NCBI RefSeq assembly: GCF_024139115.2
Contig: NC_085140.1
Span: 42,688,180-42,752,179, forward strand
DNA: 64,000 nucleotides
DNA from: Armigeres subalbatus
Taxonomy: Eukaryota; Arthropoda; Insecta; Diptera; Culicidae
Direction of reading: 5' to 3'
The position numbers and the translations under genes were made by a program. This document shows, piece after piece, positions 11,930-24,594 of the stretch. Numbering within the stretch: position 1 is the stretch's first letter; every line of letters starts with the position of its first letter. A model generated the notes under the pieces. It was given only the letters and a program-made list of their open reading frames with translations, was not told the origin of the DNA and made no database searches.

Positions 11930-12600
11930 TAAATGTTTTGACGGGGAAGGCCATTTGTTGTTTGGCCGAATATGTCATTAATCTGAAACTCGACTGACAT
12001 TTGGCCGAAATAGACATATGGCCGATAATGTCGTTCGGTCGAACGAGTCATTTGGCTGAAAAGTCGCCTAAACGAATAGGTAATTTAGTCAAAAAGGCCT
12101 AGATGGTCGTTTGGCATAAAAGGGCCATTTGGCCGAAATGAACATATGGCCGAAAGTGTTGTTTGCCTTTTGGCCTAAAATGGTCGGACGAGGTGACATA
12201 AGGTCGAAAACGGTTTGGCCAAAAATGTCATTTGGCTGAAAGCGACGTACGGGTGAAGATCATACGGTCAAACTGATAATTTTGCCGAAAAGACGTTCAT
12301 TTGTTCAAAAATAGCGTTTGGCCGAACGGGTCGACGTTTTTCGCCATATAATCCGATCAGCCGAATAACATTTTCGGCCAAATTGCCCTTCCTGCTATAC
12401 TACCGTTTCGGTCAAAAGGAATTTTCGACGACAAGGCCTTTTCGACCAAACAACCTGTAAGAGCATATGGCTTTTTCTGCCAAATGACTAGTTTGGTCGT
12501 ATTTTTACCGTTCAACCGTTTTCCACATAATAATCGTATCGAACAAATGGAATTCGGCTAGATAGTCAGACTTTCCACTGAATGATTTTCAACCAAACGA
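11930..12600. repeat. TTTGGCCGAA minisatellite with an orientation switch
   Basis: Irregular units of about 20 bp. From 11930 to about 12345 the core is in the TTTGGCCGAAA orientation, for example GGCCATTTGGCCGAAATG near 12122. From about 12350 on it appears in the opposite orientation (TTTCGGCCAAA, TTTCGACCAAA, TTCTGCCAAA). Divergence between units is high and there is no coding potential. Confidence 0.8.
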
Positions 12601-12965
12601 CCCTTCGTCTTTTGAAAATTTTCTCGTAGAATTTTCGAAGAATTACTAATGGGCAACATAAAAAATTTCACGTAGAAATTCAAAGAAATTCCGAAAAAAA
12701 TCCAGTTAAAATTCCGTTGGAAACAGTTTTTGTGAAGCTTAAAAAAATCACAAGGAAATTCTGTTTAGTGGAATCTCCGGAAAATTCTCGACCAGAAAAA
12801 AAAACGAAGCATGCATGCCCGGTGGCATAGGCAAACTTCGAAACAATTTCCCGTGAAAATTTCAAAGAAATTGAAAATTCGAAAAACTTGGGAGAATCTC
12901 CTGGGACAGTTCATTAGATTTTTCCGGCGAAATAAAAAAAATCTCTCGTTAATGTCTTAGAAATA
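12601..12965. repeat. Decayed GAATTTC-rich array
   Basis: Runs of GAAATTC, AATTTCAC and GAAAATTC half-units at irregular spacing, like 11280-11640 and 18400-18790. Probably an eroded relative of the 24-bp satellite. Confidence 0.45.
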
Positions 12966-13190
12966 TTCTGAAAAAAAAAACTTTACGTTACGAACGTAAT
13001 AAATAAATCGCCAAGCTTTAGACGACCAAAGTTATGACAAACGCCGCCGCCGACTATTTTCGGATCGGCGTTGACCTCTAACGGTAGTTAGAACCCATGA
13101 ACGGACCAACGGGTTATTTTATTAGGTTTTATATAACTAGAATTAAGATTATTTGAGCAAAAGTTGAATTTTCAGCGACAACAAATAATG

Positions 13191-13265
13191 GCTCGATTAT
13201 CCTGAGGGTTCGATTATCCGGAGTGATTTTTTTTTCAATACTCCGGATAATCGAGTCCGGCCTGT
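13191..13265. mobile_element. Remnant with TCGATTATCCGGAGT ends
   Basis: CTCGATTATCC, then GGTTCGATTATCCGGAGT, then a T-rich loop and ACTCCGGATAATCGAGTCCGG form an inverted pair ending near a TA. The same termini occur at 36118-36180. The form resembles pogo/Tigger-type ends, but the 5' tip here is degraded. Confidence 0.55.
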
Positions 13266-16200
13266 AATATAAAAACATGCAAAATGATCGAAAAAATGTG
13301 ATCTATTCCCCTAAAGAGATTTTTGACCTATCTTATACAATTTTTTCCATCGGGAAAGTTTCAATTTGTAGCTCCAAGAGTTCCACAAAAAAAAATTCAG
13401 GAGTTACTTTTGGGAAGAACATACAAAAATTGCACAAATGAGTTTCTCAAAAAGTTCATTTTCGAGTGATCCTACAGGACAAAAGTTCAACCTACCAACT
13501 AGTTGAAGCTAAAGCTAGCAATAACCCAGTAGAGATCTTTCAACTGGTCGTTTGATTCACTCGTGGAATAGGCGTTCAAGAAATTTTAACAAACGGTTTA
13601 AAGAAAATAAAATAGATAGTAGAGCTATATTTCCAAAAATCAAATCGTGAAAAATCGACATAGTATGCAAAAATATTATTGAGAAAACGGGAAACATTTA
13701 AAATTTCAACAATTGTCAAAAAATGAAAAGTTTTTGCTTTTAGATAATTCATCAAAACAAATAAATTTTAACTTAACTATATTTATCTGGTAGGACAAGA
13801 CAGAGCTTTACAATTCTGAAGCATTCACAAATGCAATCCGGATATAGGTTAAACAGAAAAACCTTCCAGGTTTTCTACAGCCGGGTCAGATTCCCGGGTT
13901 TTTTCCCGTTTATACCGGACACCCTGCCATTTTGGAACACTTACTATTGCATCACGTAGTAGAATCATTCTGGGTTCTCAGAAAAAATGTTACTCGCATA
14001 TGTTGCTGCTTTCAATAGTAATGAAGAATCAACATATCCAACGGAGCATAATAAAAACAAGTATTTCCAAAAAGTAGCCACTTTTGGACAGTGAAATCTA
14101 TTGTTTACTTAGGTCACGTTTTTCGTCTCTGTGCTTAGCACAAGCAAATATGGCGGTCCATGGGAGGACCAAATTGAAATAATTTTATTTGGTGTACTAA
14201 ACCAAGTTCATTTTTTTAATTCTTTCGTGAAAAACATTCAACAACAATAATATTTTGTAATTCTCCAGATTTTTTAATTGTAAAAATTTGAAAACAAAAA
14301 TAAGGCGCGAAATTAGGGCACATCACGGTAGTATTATGTAACGCGATACTCTAGTTGAAGGGTGTTGTTAATTCTAATAATTGTCGCTTTACTTTTATTT
14401 TGGTTTATAATATCATACAACTGAATAATTGTGGGTCTATTTTTATTTTGGTGAGTGATTATTGTGTCAGTTTTAAATTTAAATGTTTACCTGGTCTATG
14501 AACAGGTTGCGTAGAAGAAGCTCCTCTGCAATTTTAGAAGTAAATACGTCAAAAATTATACAAGCCTTAAGTTATTATGTTTAACAAGAACGTCTAGAAA
14601 TCTCTACACTTGTATAATACCATAAATTGGCCCGCATTTATCAATTAAAAATGTGCAGCTCATATTATACACTAACAAACCGACGAAAAAACCCAAAACG
14701 TTTACCAAAATAAGAGGTCACGCCACATTCTGCTTCCGTCAGTCATGATCACCCGATATGCTATATTTTCGCCGTGTTTAATATAGACTGTAAGTAAACA
14801 GCTGATGTGGCGCTTGTGATGACGCACTTCAGCTTCCCCCGGTCCAAGCACCAATTTGCTTTTTTTTACATCAATATAATCACAAAACCAGTGACAGTGA
14901 CAACGGAACTACTGGTTTAGTTTAATTTACACTTCGCTCATTCGATGTGTGAAAGTGATCAAACCAATGGCATTATGGATGAACAGGCGCCTGCTGGTTC
15001 CATTCAGAGCTATTTGGATCATATGGATGAATAATTTTGAGGTATTACACATTTGTTTCGATTGTTGTGGTATTAATCTACAGCGGATTAGTGGCTCGTA
15101 AAATTCATTCATTGCCATCCGAAATGTTAAGGCCTCTTTTCTATGGTTTTCTATTCGAACGGAGGGAAAGTGACCGTTTACCAAAGAGACGTTTTTGGCC
15201 TCGGTCGCTGTGGTGTTGTCGTCGTTTCGGTCGCCGTCAGCGAGCTGAAAACGACAAAAGAGGCGGGTGCGTTACGGTCCACCGGTATTGAGTACTTGTG
15301 AACTGGCTAACGAGGATCATTGCCGGCGCAAGAGTGGTAGCTAGAAATAGATCCATCCGTCGGCGCTGTTTTGTTTGGCATGCACGACCTCCCTGGCGGT
15401 GGCGCGATGGCGAAAAATAGCGTAGGTTAGCCAAAGATTATAACAGGTTGCCCCATGCCGCAGTCCGCAGTGCTTCGCTGGTGGTTACAGTTGGGATGAG
15501 GGAAAAATAATTTTCGAACTTTTCCTTTCAACGTTGGGTGAAGCGGTTTTCACTTGGTTCATAGTTGCATCATATTTCCCTCATCTCATGCATTCGAAAA
15601 GGGAAAAATGTATTTTTAATGAGAATCATGTTGAATGATTAGCTCAAAATTTGTAGACATTTTGAAATACCGCCTCAAATTGCGAGGTGGTAATTGTTAA
15701 AAGGTTAACGATAATGATCGTTCCGTCCATTGCTCCCACTGCCTGGTAGATTGCCTTGGTAAGTGGTGTTAAGCATTCCAACTCCCCTTCTGATCTTGCG
15801 GTACCATTGCATCGTGGTGCCATAGAGCAATAGACTCGTAATCGACCCCTAGATGATGGCCTATCCAAACAGGGCAATTATATTCAATCAACCGTTTATA
15901 TCTTACTCTAACATTTGATCAAATCAAACGAGTATACCATGTGCTACGATAGTGGCTCTTGATTGATAGTTGTTTTTTAATAATTGTAAAATTATTAGCT
16001 CTGACTATCCACAAAAGTTATAGAAACCAATTGCAACAAACCCACACTCAGGTTGCAACGAACGCAGGCGGTAAATCACACACCATGGTCAACCAGTTGC
16101 AATCTTGCAGTAGCAGTTTTACAGTTGCATTATTGCCGGATGGACTTGCTGGTGTAAGTAATAGAGACTATCGTTGCTGCGCTTATTTTAGTATGTACTC

Positions 16201-18299
16201 ATTTCTTGTTTTATGATAACGTTGCCGCGGTGGTATATAGCCGCGAAGAAATGTTGTTATCGATCTGGAGTGCTGCTAGATGACGTGAAGTGTTTGCTCA
16301 AATCGTACGATGTTGTTTATTGGGTTGTAACGGACATGCCGCTTGGCAGTACTTATGGGTACACTATCCACCATGAAAATGAACAGTGGATTCGTGTTTG
16401 GTACTATTCGATGCCAAAGTTCTGTTCTGGTCCAGTTCTTACCTGTAATAAAAAAAGAGAGAAAAAATCATTAACTATTTTTCACTACTGGAAAGTTATT
16501 TTCAAAAATTTGTTACAGTACTAATTTGATTAAGTAATTTGGCCAGTTAGATGATTGACTATCTCAGCCAGTTAGTCGGTTGATTAATATGTATGTCCTG
16601 CTGGATAATTGAACGAGTTCAGGTTCTTGTTGACCAATAAGGTAGTTTGACTTATTCGGTCAATATACCAATGCTAGGCAAAGCGATCTACTTGGTTAAT
16701 GTAGTCAGCAAAATGATCTGCCAGTCTTTATTGACCAGTTGGATAATTCGGACATTTTGATTCAGACAACTAGTAAGGAGTAAACCTAAGATTGTGATAA
16801 GAACCGTTTTATGTATTATAATTCAACTAAACAATTTTTTTTAAAATTTGTGTGAAACTTTTTACTATTGTAAATTGTTAAGTTCCCTTATTTAATTAGT
16901 GAATTTTATCAGTTAAAATAATTTATTAGTTTGTCTAATTTGTCCACGAAATATGAGCACCCAAAACAAATCTTTACTCTCATTTGTAGTAATGTGTTAC
17001 GTTAATCGTTTTTCCGACGGTAGACATATTAAAACAAAAGCACCCTTCACGTAGAATGTGTCACACCATTGATCAACGCTGTTTCACGTAACAATGAACG
17101 ACTTGGGAGAGAGCCGGCACCAATTAAGTCAGCTTCCAACAAGCGTGGTCGTGGCGCGTTCCAAACGAAAGTGTCTGCTTTCCATGTTCGTTTGTCGTGT
17201 ATAAGCGGTCCACCGGCAACGCAATACATAATTGCCAGACCGAGCCTAATGGTTCTGGTTCTACAACACGCCGGCAAGCAGCATGTCGTAAGATCTCACG
17301 CTTTGGTTTCTCCAGACGCCACCGCTGTCATCTTGGTTATCTCTTTCTGCATTGACTGCTGTTTTCTGTGTAGAGTAACATTTATCCATGATTGCACATC
17401 AGTCCCATTCGTAAACTAAATCTAGCAAAGATGGGACCGATGTACGATCACAGGCAGTAAATCTTTCCCAGCGAACATGTAGTTGCTAACAAGTGCAACT
17501 TTATGCAACACACATGTAAGAAAAAGAAAGTTTCTTCACTCTCATTCGGTTGTTGATAATTTGTTCAACATGTTCATCGTCACGTTCTGGGATCCAACGG
17601 AGAAGCTGTCCCAACTTGGAAGTATTAGAATACGGTGCATTTCGATTCCACAGTAGAACAGATGTATTTCAATTTCAATCGGTTCTACGTTGTGGAGTCA
17701 CCGTGTGCACAGAATTATCCGCACAGACACAGCATAAATTTGTTTATTTCCATCCTCATTCCAAATGGAAGTATGCGAAGAACGGGTTGTTTATTCAACG
17801 ACCGTTGGCAAATATATCTTCAGCACTATCTCAGCGTAACAAAACATGATAAATGAATAATTCCAAACGCTAGGGCATATTTGACTCCGCCGGTGTGGAA
17901 TAGTTTTCAAGAGTCCTTAAAACAACCAAAGAATCCACCTGTGTGCACAATTTGCTTGAAGCTATTTTTTTTCTTTGCTAAAGAACGAGTGCCACTGCTT
18001 GCGGCAGTACTCTAGAAGTGTCAAGAGAGGTACAGTGGACTCATATAAAGGATCAACCTGTTCAGAAATGTGGGGCAATAAGACAACACAAACAGGAAGA
18101 CGAAGGCTCTTCTAAATTTTTTCAACCAAGTAAGGGTAACATGGATGGGTACCGTTTTGATTAACCTGCTGAGAAATTTTTAAATGAATTTTTTATATAT
18201 ATCGCATATGCTTTACAAATTTTTTTGATGGTGTCGACTGCTAGCGATGTACTTTTCAATGATTTATTTCGCGTTTCAGTCTGTTATATGAAAACAACT
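13266..18299. other. Long non-coding stretch
   Basis: About 5 kb without a supportable gene or complete element. Open frames up to 122 residues (for example 15037-15291, 16213-16524 and 17047-17419 on either strand) have no recognisable domain or convincing splice context. At about 16540-16790 there is a weak, decayed tandem pattern of CCAGTTAG/TTGACC words. At 17465 a CCCAGCGAACATG tip could be a lone MITE end. Confidence 0.4.
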
Positions 18300-18399
18300 A
18301 TTTGTTTTCATTCTTCAACGTTTCGATTCTTATTGGATCTTTTTCAACGATTCGAAGTTATTGTCTTTTTTTTATCAAGTATCCACGCCGACTAAAATC

Positions 18400-18795
18400 A
18401 AATCCGGAAATCGACGGAAAATTTTCAGAAACTACATGCGAAAATGCATCCATGAATTGCTGCGGAAATCGCTTTGCAAATTTCAGCAAAAATTGGTTGG
18501 TGACGGCGCAATTTCTGGGGAAAAAATTTTCCATGAATTCCTGTGGAAATCGATTTGAAAATTTTGGCAGACATTATTTGGTGGATTCCTTCCGGGAATT
18601 ATTTTGTAATTTCAAAGCGGTGTTTCTGCAGATTTTTTGCAGCAGTTCCTGCGGTAATCGCTTCGAGAACATCAGCGGAACTCCTCGAAAAATTTCTCCT
18701 TATTTTTTTTATATAAAATGTTGCAGAAATATTGAACTCCTCATAAAATCCTTGAGAAAATTTCTCAGGAGATTCCTCCGTATTTTTTATGTGGG
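18400..18795 (+). repeat. Decayed repeat block upstream of the large satellite
   Basis: Three recurrences of TG(C/T)GGAAATCG(C/A)TT or TGCGGTAATCGCTT words at roughly 80-110 bp spacing, mixed with GAATTCC half-units. The 186-residue plus-strand frame across it (repeated CGNRFxNF) follows from the repeat. Confidence 0.55.
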
Positions 18796-18799
18796 TATT

Positions 18800-19152
18800 C
18801 CTCGGAAAATTGTTGCGAGTCTACCGGATAATGTTAAATTCCAAAATAGTGCTGTCCAATGAGCAGCTCGAAGTAGCTCGAAGTTGTTCCCGTCCTGCTC
18901 GCTCTTTTTTGTCAACAAACGGACATGAGCGTGACAGGAACAACTTCGAGCTACTTCGAGCTGCTCGTTGGACAGCACTAATGTGTGTCTACAAAATTTG
19001 TACCCATACACACATACAGACATCACCCCGGTTCGTCGAGTTGAGTCGATCGGTATATAACACTATGGGTCTCCGGGGCATCTATCAAAAGTTCTTTTTG
19101 GAGTAATCCTGAAGCTTTTCGGTACAACTTTGTTGTACGAGAAAGGCAAAAA
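18800..19152 (+). mobile_element. TIR repeat ending ACGAGAAAGGCAAA, copy 1 (5'-truncated)
   Basis: Shared body with 36.7-37.05 and 37.57-37.87 kb: GTGTCTACAAAATTT, a CA-rich stretch, CAGACATCACC, GGTATATAACACTATGG, and the terminus GTACGAGAAAGGCAAAA. It is interrupted at 18849-18978 by a hairpin MITE. At 37.67 kb the matching sequence runs on without that insertion. Confidence 0.7.
18849..18978. mobile_element. 130-bp palindromic MITE (GTGCTGTCCAATG family), copy 1
   Basis: Arms of about 45 bp begin GTGCTGTCCAATGAGCAGC and are inverted at the right end. TA flanks both ends (18847-18848 and 18979-18980). It is the same element as 41438-41567, but the roughly 40-bp core is in reverse orientation. 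Confidence 0.9.
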
Positions 19153-19389
19153 TATACGTTTTACAAAAAAAAAGACTTTTTCTTAAGACATGTGATGTGT
19201 GAAACTGAACGAATTAAAGACAATTGGCAACGCTTTGTTTTTTCCAAAAAAATAAATCAACATATTTTCGCAATATTTTCAATCGGAAATAGAGCATTTT
19301 CTGTTACGGTTTGAGTGGAAGCAAAACAATTTAAATATGATTTGATTGATTCACTTCGGATGGATAGGTTAGTTTTCCTCATCATACTT

Positions 19390-22300
19390 TTGTATTTCAG
19401 CTGGAATTTCCGGACGAAAGCCTGGAGGTACTTACGGAGGAACTTCTGGACAAAATCCTGAAGAACTTCCGGGCGAAATTCTAGAGGAACTATCGGACGA
19501 AATCCTGGAGGAACTTTCGGAGGAATTCCTGGAGGAACACCCGGACAAAATCCTGGAGGAACTTCCGGACGAAATCCTGAAGGAACTTCCGGACGAAATC
19601 CTGGAGATACTTCCGGACGAAATCTTGGAGGAACTTCCGGATGACATCCTGGATGAACTTTCGGCCTGGAGGGATATCCGGGCGAGAACCTGGAGTAGCT
19701 TCCGGACGACATCCTGGCGGAACTTTCGAACTAAATCCTGGAGGAACTTTCGGACAAAATCCTGGAGGAACTTCCGAACGACTTCATGGATAAACTTTCG
19801 GGTGAAATCCTGGAGGAACTTCCGGACGACATCCTGGAGAAAACCTTCGGACGAAATTCTGGAGGAACTATCGGACAAATCCTGGAGGAACTTCCGGACG
19901 ACATCATGGAGGAACTTTCGAACGAAATCTTTTTAGAACTTCCGGACGAAATTCTGAAGGAACTGCCGGACGACATTCTTGATAAACTTTCGGACGAAAT
20001 CCTGGAGAAATTTCCGGAAGAAAATCTGGAGTAACTTCCGGGCGACATCCTGGAGGAACTTCCAGACGAAATCCTGGAGGAACTTACGGATGACATCCTG
20101 GATGAACTTTCGAACGAAATCCTGGAAAAACTTCCGGACGAAATCCTGGAGGAACTTTCGAACGAAATCCTGGAGATACTTCCGGACGAAATCCTGAAGG
20201 AACTTCCGGACGACATCCTGGATGAACTTTAGGACGAAATCCTGGAGGAATTTCCGAACAAGAACCTGGAGGAACTTCCGGACGAAATCCTGGGGGAACT
20301 TTCGGATGAAATTCTGGAGGAACTTCCGGACGAAATCCTGAAGGAACTTCCGGACGAAATGCCGGACGACATCCTTGATAAACTTTCGGACAAAATCCTG
20401 GAGAAATTTCCGGACGAAAATCTGGAGGAACTTCCGGACGACATCCTGGAGGATCTTTCGGATGAAATTCTGGAGAAAAATCCGGACGAAATCCTGGAAG
20501 AATTTCCGGACGACATCCTGGAAAAACTTTCGTACGAAATCCTGGAGGAACTTTCGGACGAAATCCTGGAGATACTTCCGGACGAAATCCTGAAGGAACT
20601 TCCGGACGACATCCTTGATGAATTTTAGGACGACATCCTGAAGAAATTTCCGAACGACATCCTGGAGTAACTTCCGGGCGACATCCTGGAGAAACTTTCG
20701 AACGAAATCTTGGAAATACTTCCAAACGCAATCCTGAAGGAACTTCCGGACGACATCCTGGATGAACTTTAGGACGAAATCCTGGAAGAATTTCCGAACG
20801 AGAACCTGGAGTAACTTTCGGACGACATTGTGGGGGAACTTTCGGATGAAATTCTGGAGGAACTTCCGGACGAAATCCTGGAGGAATTTCCGGACAACAT
20901 CCTGGAGACATTTCGGACGAAATTCAGAAGGAACTTTCGGACGAAATCCTGGAGGAATTTCGGACGAAATCCTGAAAGAATTTCGGGACGTTATTCTGGA
21001 ATAACTTTCGGGCGACATTCTAGAGGAACTTTCAGACGAAATCCTAGAGGAACTTGCGAACGAAATCCTGAGGAACTTTCGGACGATATCCTGGAGGAAC
21101 TTCCGGACTAAATCCTTGAGGAAGTTCCAGGCGAAATATATACTTTCGAGATACTTCCGAACTTCCGGACGACATCCTGAAGGAACTTTCGGACGAAATC
21201 CTGGAGGAATTTCCGGACGGAATTCTGGAGGAACTTCCGGACGAAATCCTTGTGGCAGTTCCGGACGAAATCCTGGAGGAACTTTCGAACGAAATCTTGG
21301 AAATACTTCCGGACGCAATCCTGAAGGAACTTCCGGACGAAATCCTGGAGAAAATTCGGACGAAATTCTGGAGGGAAATCCGGACGAAATCCTGGAGGAA
21401 CATCCGGACGACATCCTGGAGGAACATACGGACGACATCCTGGAGGAACTTCCGGGCGAAATCCTTGTGGCAGCTCCGGACGAAGTCCTGGAGGAACTTT
21501 CGAACGAAATCTTGGAAATACTTTCGGACGCAATCCGTAAGGAACTTCCGGACGACATCCTGGATGAACTTGGAGACATTTCGGACGAAATTCAGAAGGA
21601 ACTTTCGGACGAAATCCTGGAGGAATTTCGGACGAAATTCTGGAGGAGCTTCCGGACGAAATCCTGGAAGAATTTCGGGACGACATTCTGGAATAACTTC
21701 CGGGCGACATCCTGGAGAAACTTCCGGACGAAATTCTGGAGGAACATCCGGACGACATTCTAGAGGAACTTTCAGACGAAATCCTGGAGGAACTTGCGAA
21801 CGAAATCCTGTAGGAACTTTCGGACGAAATCCTGGAGGAACTTCCGGACTAAATCCTTGAGGAAGTTCCAGGCGAAATCCTGGAGGAACTTTCGAATGAA
21901 ATCCTGGAGATACTTTCGGACGAAATCCGGAAAGAACTTCCGGACGAAATCCTGAAAGAACTTCCGGACGACATCCTGAAGGAACTTTCGGACGAAATCC
22001 TGGAGGAATTTCCGGACGGAATTCTGGAGGAAATTTCGAAAAAAAATCCTGGACGAAATCCTGGAGAAAATTCGGACGAAATTCTGGAGGAAAACCCGGA
22101 CGAAATCCTGGAGGAACATCCGGACGACATCCTGGAGGAACTTCAGACGAAATCCTGGAGGAAGTTTCGGACGAAATCCTAGAGGAACTTTTGAACGAAA
22201 TCCTAGAGAAACTTTTGAACGAAATCCGAATTTCCGGGCGAAATCATGAAGGAACTTCCGGACGACATCCTGGATTAACTTTCGGACGAAATACTGGAGG

Positions 22301-22800
22301 AATTTCCGGACGAGAATTTTGAGGGTCTTCCGGATCACATCCTGGAGGATCTTTCGGATGAAACTCTGAAGGAACTTCCGGACGAAATCCTGGAGGAATT
22401 TCCGGACGACATCCTGGAGGCATTTCGGACGAAATTCTGGAGGAACTTCCGGACGAAATCCTGGAGAAACTCCCGGAAGACATCCTGGAGGAACTTTCGA
22501 ACGGAATCTTGGAGAAATTTCCGGACGAAATTCTGGAGGAATTTCCGGGCGAAATCCTTGAGGAAGTTCTGGACGAAATCTTGGAGGAACTTTCGAACAA
22601 AATCCTGGAGATACTTCCGGAAAACATCCTGGATGAACTTTTGGATGAAATCCTGGAGGAATTTCCGGACGAAATTCTGGAGAAACTTGCGGACTAAATC
22701 CTGGAGAAACTTCGGGACGACATTCTGGAGGAATTTCGGACGAAATTCTGGAGGAACTTCCGAACAAAATCCTTAAGAAATTTCCGGAAGAAATATGGAG
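19390..22800 (+). repeat. 3.4-kb 24-bp satellite with higher-order repeats
   Basis: Roughly 140 tandem 24-bp units with core GGACGAAATCCTGGAGG, plus variants (GACAT for AAAT, TTTCG for TTCCG). Higher-order copies are visible. About 21262-21333 recurs at about 21471-21542 (216 bp, nine units). The GATGAACTTTAGG block at 20221 recurs at 20761. A GATAAACTTTCGGAC block at 19981 recurs at 20377, and GAGGAAGTTCCAGGCG at 21118 recurs at 21858. A period divisible by three keeps all six frames open for long stretches (up to 548 residues on the minus strand), but plus-frame units contain TAG/TAA and there is no start, domain or splice context. I treat it as non-coding satellite. Confidence 0.95.
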
Positions 22801-22859
22801 AAATGCTTAGAGGAATTTTTTGATGAACTTCCTATCGAACTTGAGGAAAAAAATCCTGA

Positions 22860-24590
22860 GGAATTTGTTGTAGTTCTTTCGAAGAAAATCCGGAGAATTG
22901 TTGACGCCGATCATTAACGGCGTAACGCTACCACGCTGCCGCTTCTGGATGAAAATTATCACCAACGCCGGTAAAATTTCAATCGGCGCACAGGTCTGCC
23001 AAAAATAGCCTGTATTAGGTGGTATTATAATTATTATTTCTTTTAGTGGTTGTTGATACAATGTTGTTTGCAGAGTAAATTTAAAATGATTTAAAACCTT
23101 CAAATCAGATTTAATTCGGCGTAATCCACGGATAGAACTATCTGAGTAACGATAATAATCACCAAAAAGAAGGTAGAAGGTATTTCCCGGAAACACCCAC
23201 TTCTGATTTTTGTCTTCAACCTTCTTTATTACGGTTTTGGTGAGAGGTACAACAATGGCATTTATCAGTTGAACGTGTACCGCCCACATGCATCAAACAC
23301 CACTCCCACACTTACTGCATACAGTATCGTGTGCCCCGATCGGAAAAGCCATTCCCAGTCCCACCACAACCATGTTGCTTGTTCGCTGTTCGACACTCCA
23401 TCGTCGAAAGCTCTTGAACCAAGAAAAGAATGCATGCACGTAATCTACATTAATTTATGCTACCTAAGTTCTTTGCGCCAAATCCAAAGCAGATACACCG
23501 TCGAGGGATATAAGATATTGTCTCGGATGTCTGCGAAAACTTTCGTTCTTGTCTCGTCGGCCCTACCCGGAGCTGGCAGAAGTTCTTTGACCGCGACGTA
23601 ATGCAAATTTAATTTCTCGCGTGTAAACTGCACCTTGGGCACCGACCGGGGCCAACGGAGACGCCCAAGATGGCAGTGATGCAAAATGTTGCGATAAAAG
23701 CATCGAGCATGAAATTCGGTTGTGGTTAAAGCGGTGGATGCGCGTGAGAGGATTAATGCGGCTTGGCAACGCATGGTTGGTTTGATCTTGGCATCAATTT
23801 CCTCGTTTCAGAGATACCACACCGCGGGTTGATTTATGTCGGAAGGGATAAGCCCGATGTTGGATGATGAGGCTTAACTTTCCAGGAATCGGCTTGCAGC
23901 AGCAACTGCTGCTGTTACAAGTATATTAAATACTTCGATTTATGTGCGTGCATCCGCAGAGATGTTGGGATTTAATCCAGATAAATGCTTCTACGAATTC
24001 TAAATTTGAGCCCCGATGCGTTATGTTTCGCAGTTGGTAACGAATTTTGATTCCGCTGTTTGGGGGGAAGAGGACAGGCGATTATTATTTATTGTATTTT
24101 CATCGAATAAATTACGCACCGGAGCCCTTCTTTTCCTTTACGGATAGGGGAATCGTTAAAAAATATGAACCAACGCACAAGCGAGGGTTCAAAAACCAAT
24201 AACAATATTGAACAATATGTCATGTCAGAATCCTTTGGCACCCTCGCCTCTTCTGTACCAAAAAACGATAAATTTCCTCATTTTATGAAGCGAATGCGGT
24301 TTCGGTGCAGGAGGGACAGATTCCCTTTAATGCATTATTTACCATGACCAAATCGCACAGTCAGTGGAGGAAAACGGAGGAAGAGGTGTCATAAATGCTT
24401 CATTGATGGCAAACAGAGCAGAACACTTCCCCCGGTGACAGGAGAATGGGAACCCAACGGGAGTATTTCATATTTGTCAAACATTCACACAAGTGTCATT
24501 GGCCTCGACGAGTATGGAATGACAACAAGGAAGATGCCACCAAACGGTGACGCCATCTAATCTATTCATCCATTCGTTCTCAGTGTGTCA
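22860..24590. other. Non-coding stretch after the satellite
   Basis: A GC-richer patch at 22910-22960 (GACGCCGATC, AACGCCGG) follows the array. An unrecognised minus-strand frame of 160 residues spans 22807-23289, and another of 104 residues spans 23460-23774. Neither has a domain I know or clear exon borders. Confidence 0.4.
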
Positions 24591-24594
24591 TTAA

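Noticed and set aside
15644..15877. 77-residue minus frame resembling a transposase-like GAMDG segment
   Set aside because: Only a four- or five-residue resemblance; no second motif or terminal repeats nearby.
18302..18862. 186-residue frame with repeated CGNRFxNF
   Set aside because: Decayed tandem repeat rather than a protein family.
19933..21579. 548-residue minus-strand open frame and similar long frames in 19.4-22.8 kb
   Set aside because: They follow from a 24-bp tandem period that leaves frames on both strands open. No start context, domain or splice sites, and neighbouring frames are equally open.
13020..22960. Shared GCCGATC/CGCCG-rich flanks next to the decayed array at 13.0 kb and the large array at 22.9 kb
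   Set aside because: Similarity is limited to short GC-rich words and I could not align longer stretches, so I do not claim a carrier element.
22807..23289. 160-residue minus-strand frame
   Set aside because: No family recognised; it begins in unique sequence but ends in the satellite edge, and I see no convincing splice border. Could be chance.
23460..23774. 104-residue minus-strand frame with moderately high GC
   Set aside because: Looked exon-like in composition, but no domain, no clear acceptor or donor, and an equally long frame on the opposite strand.
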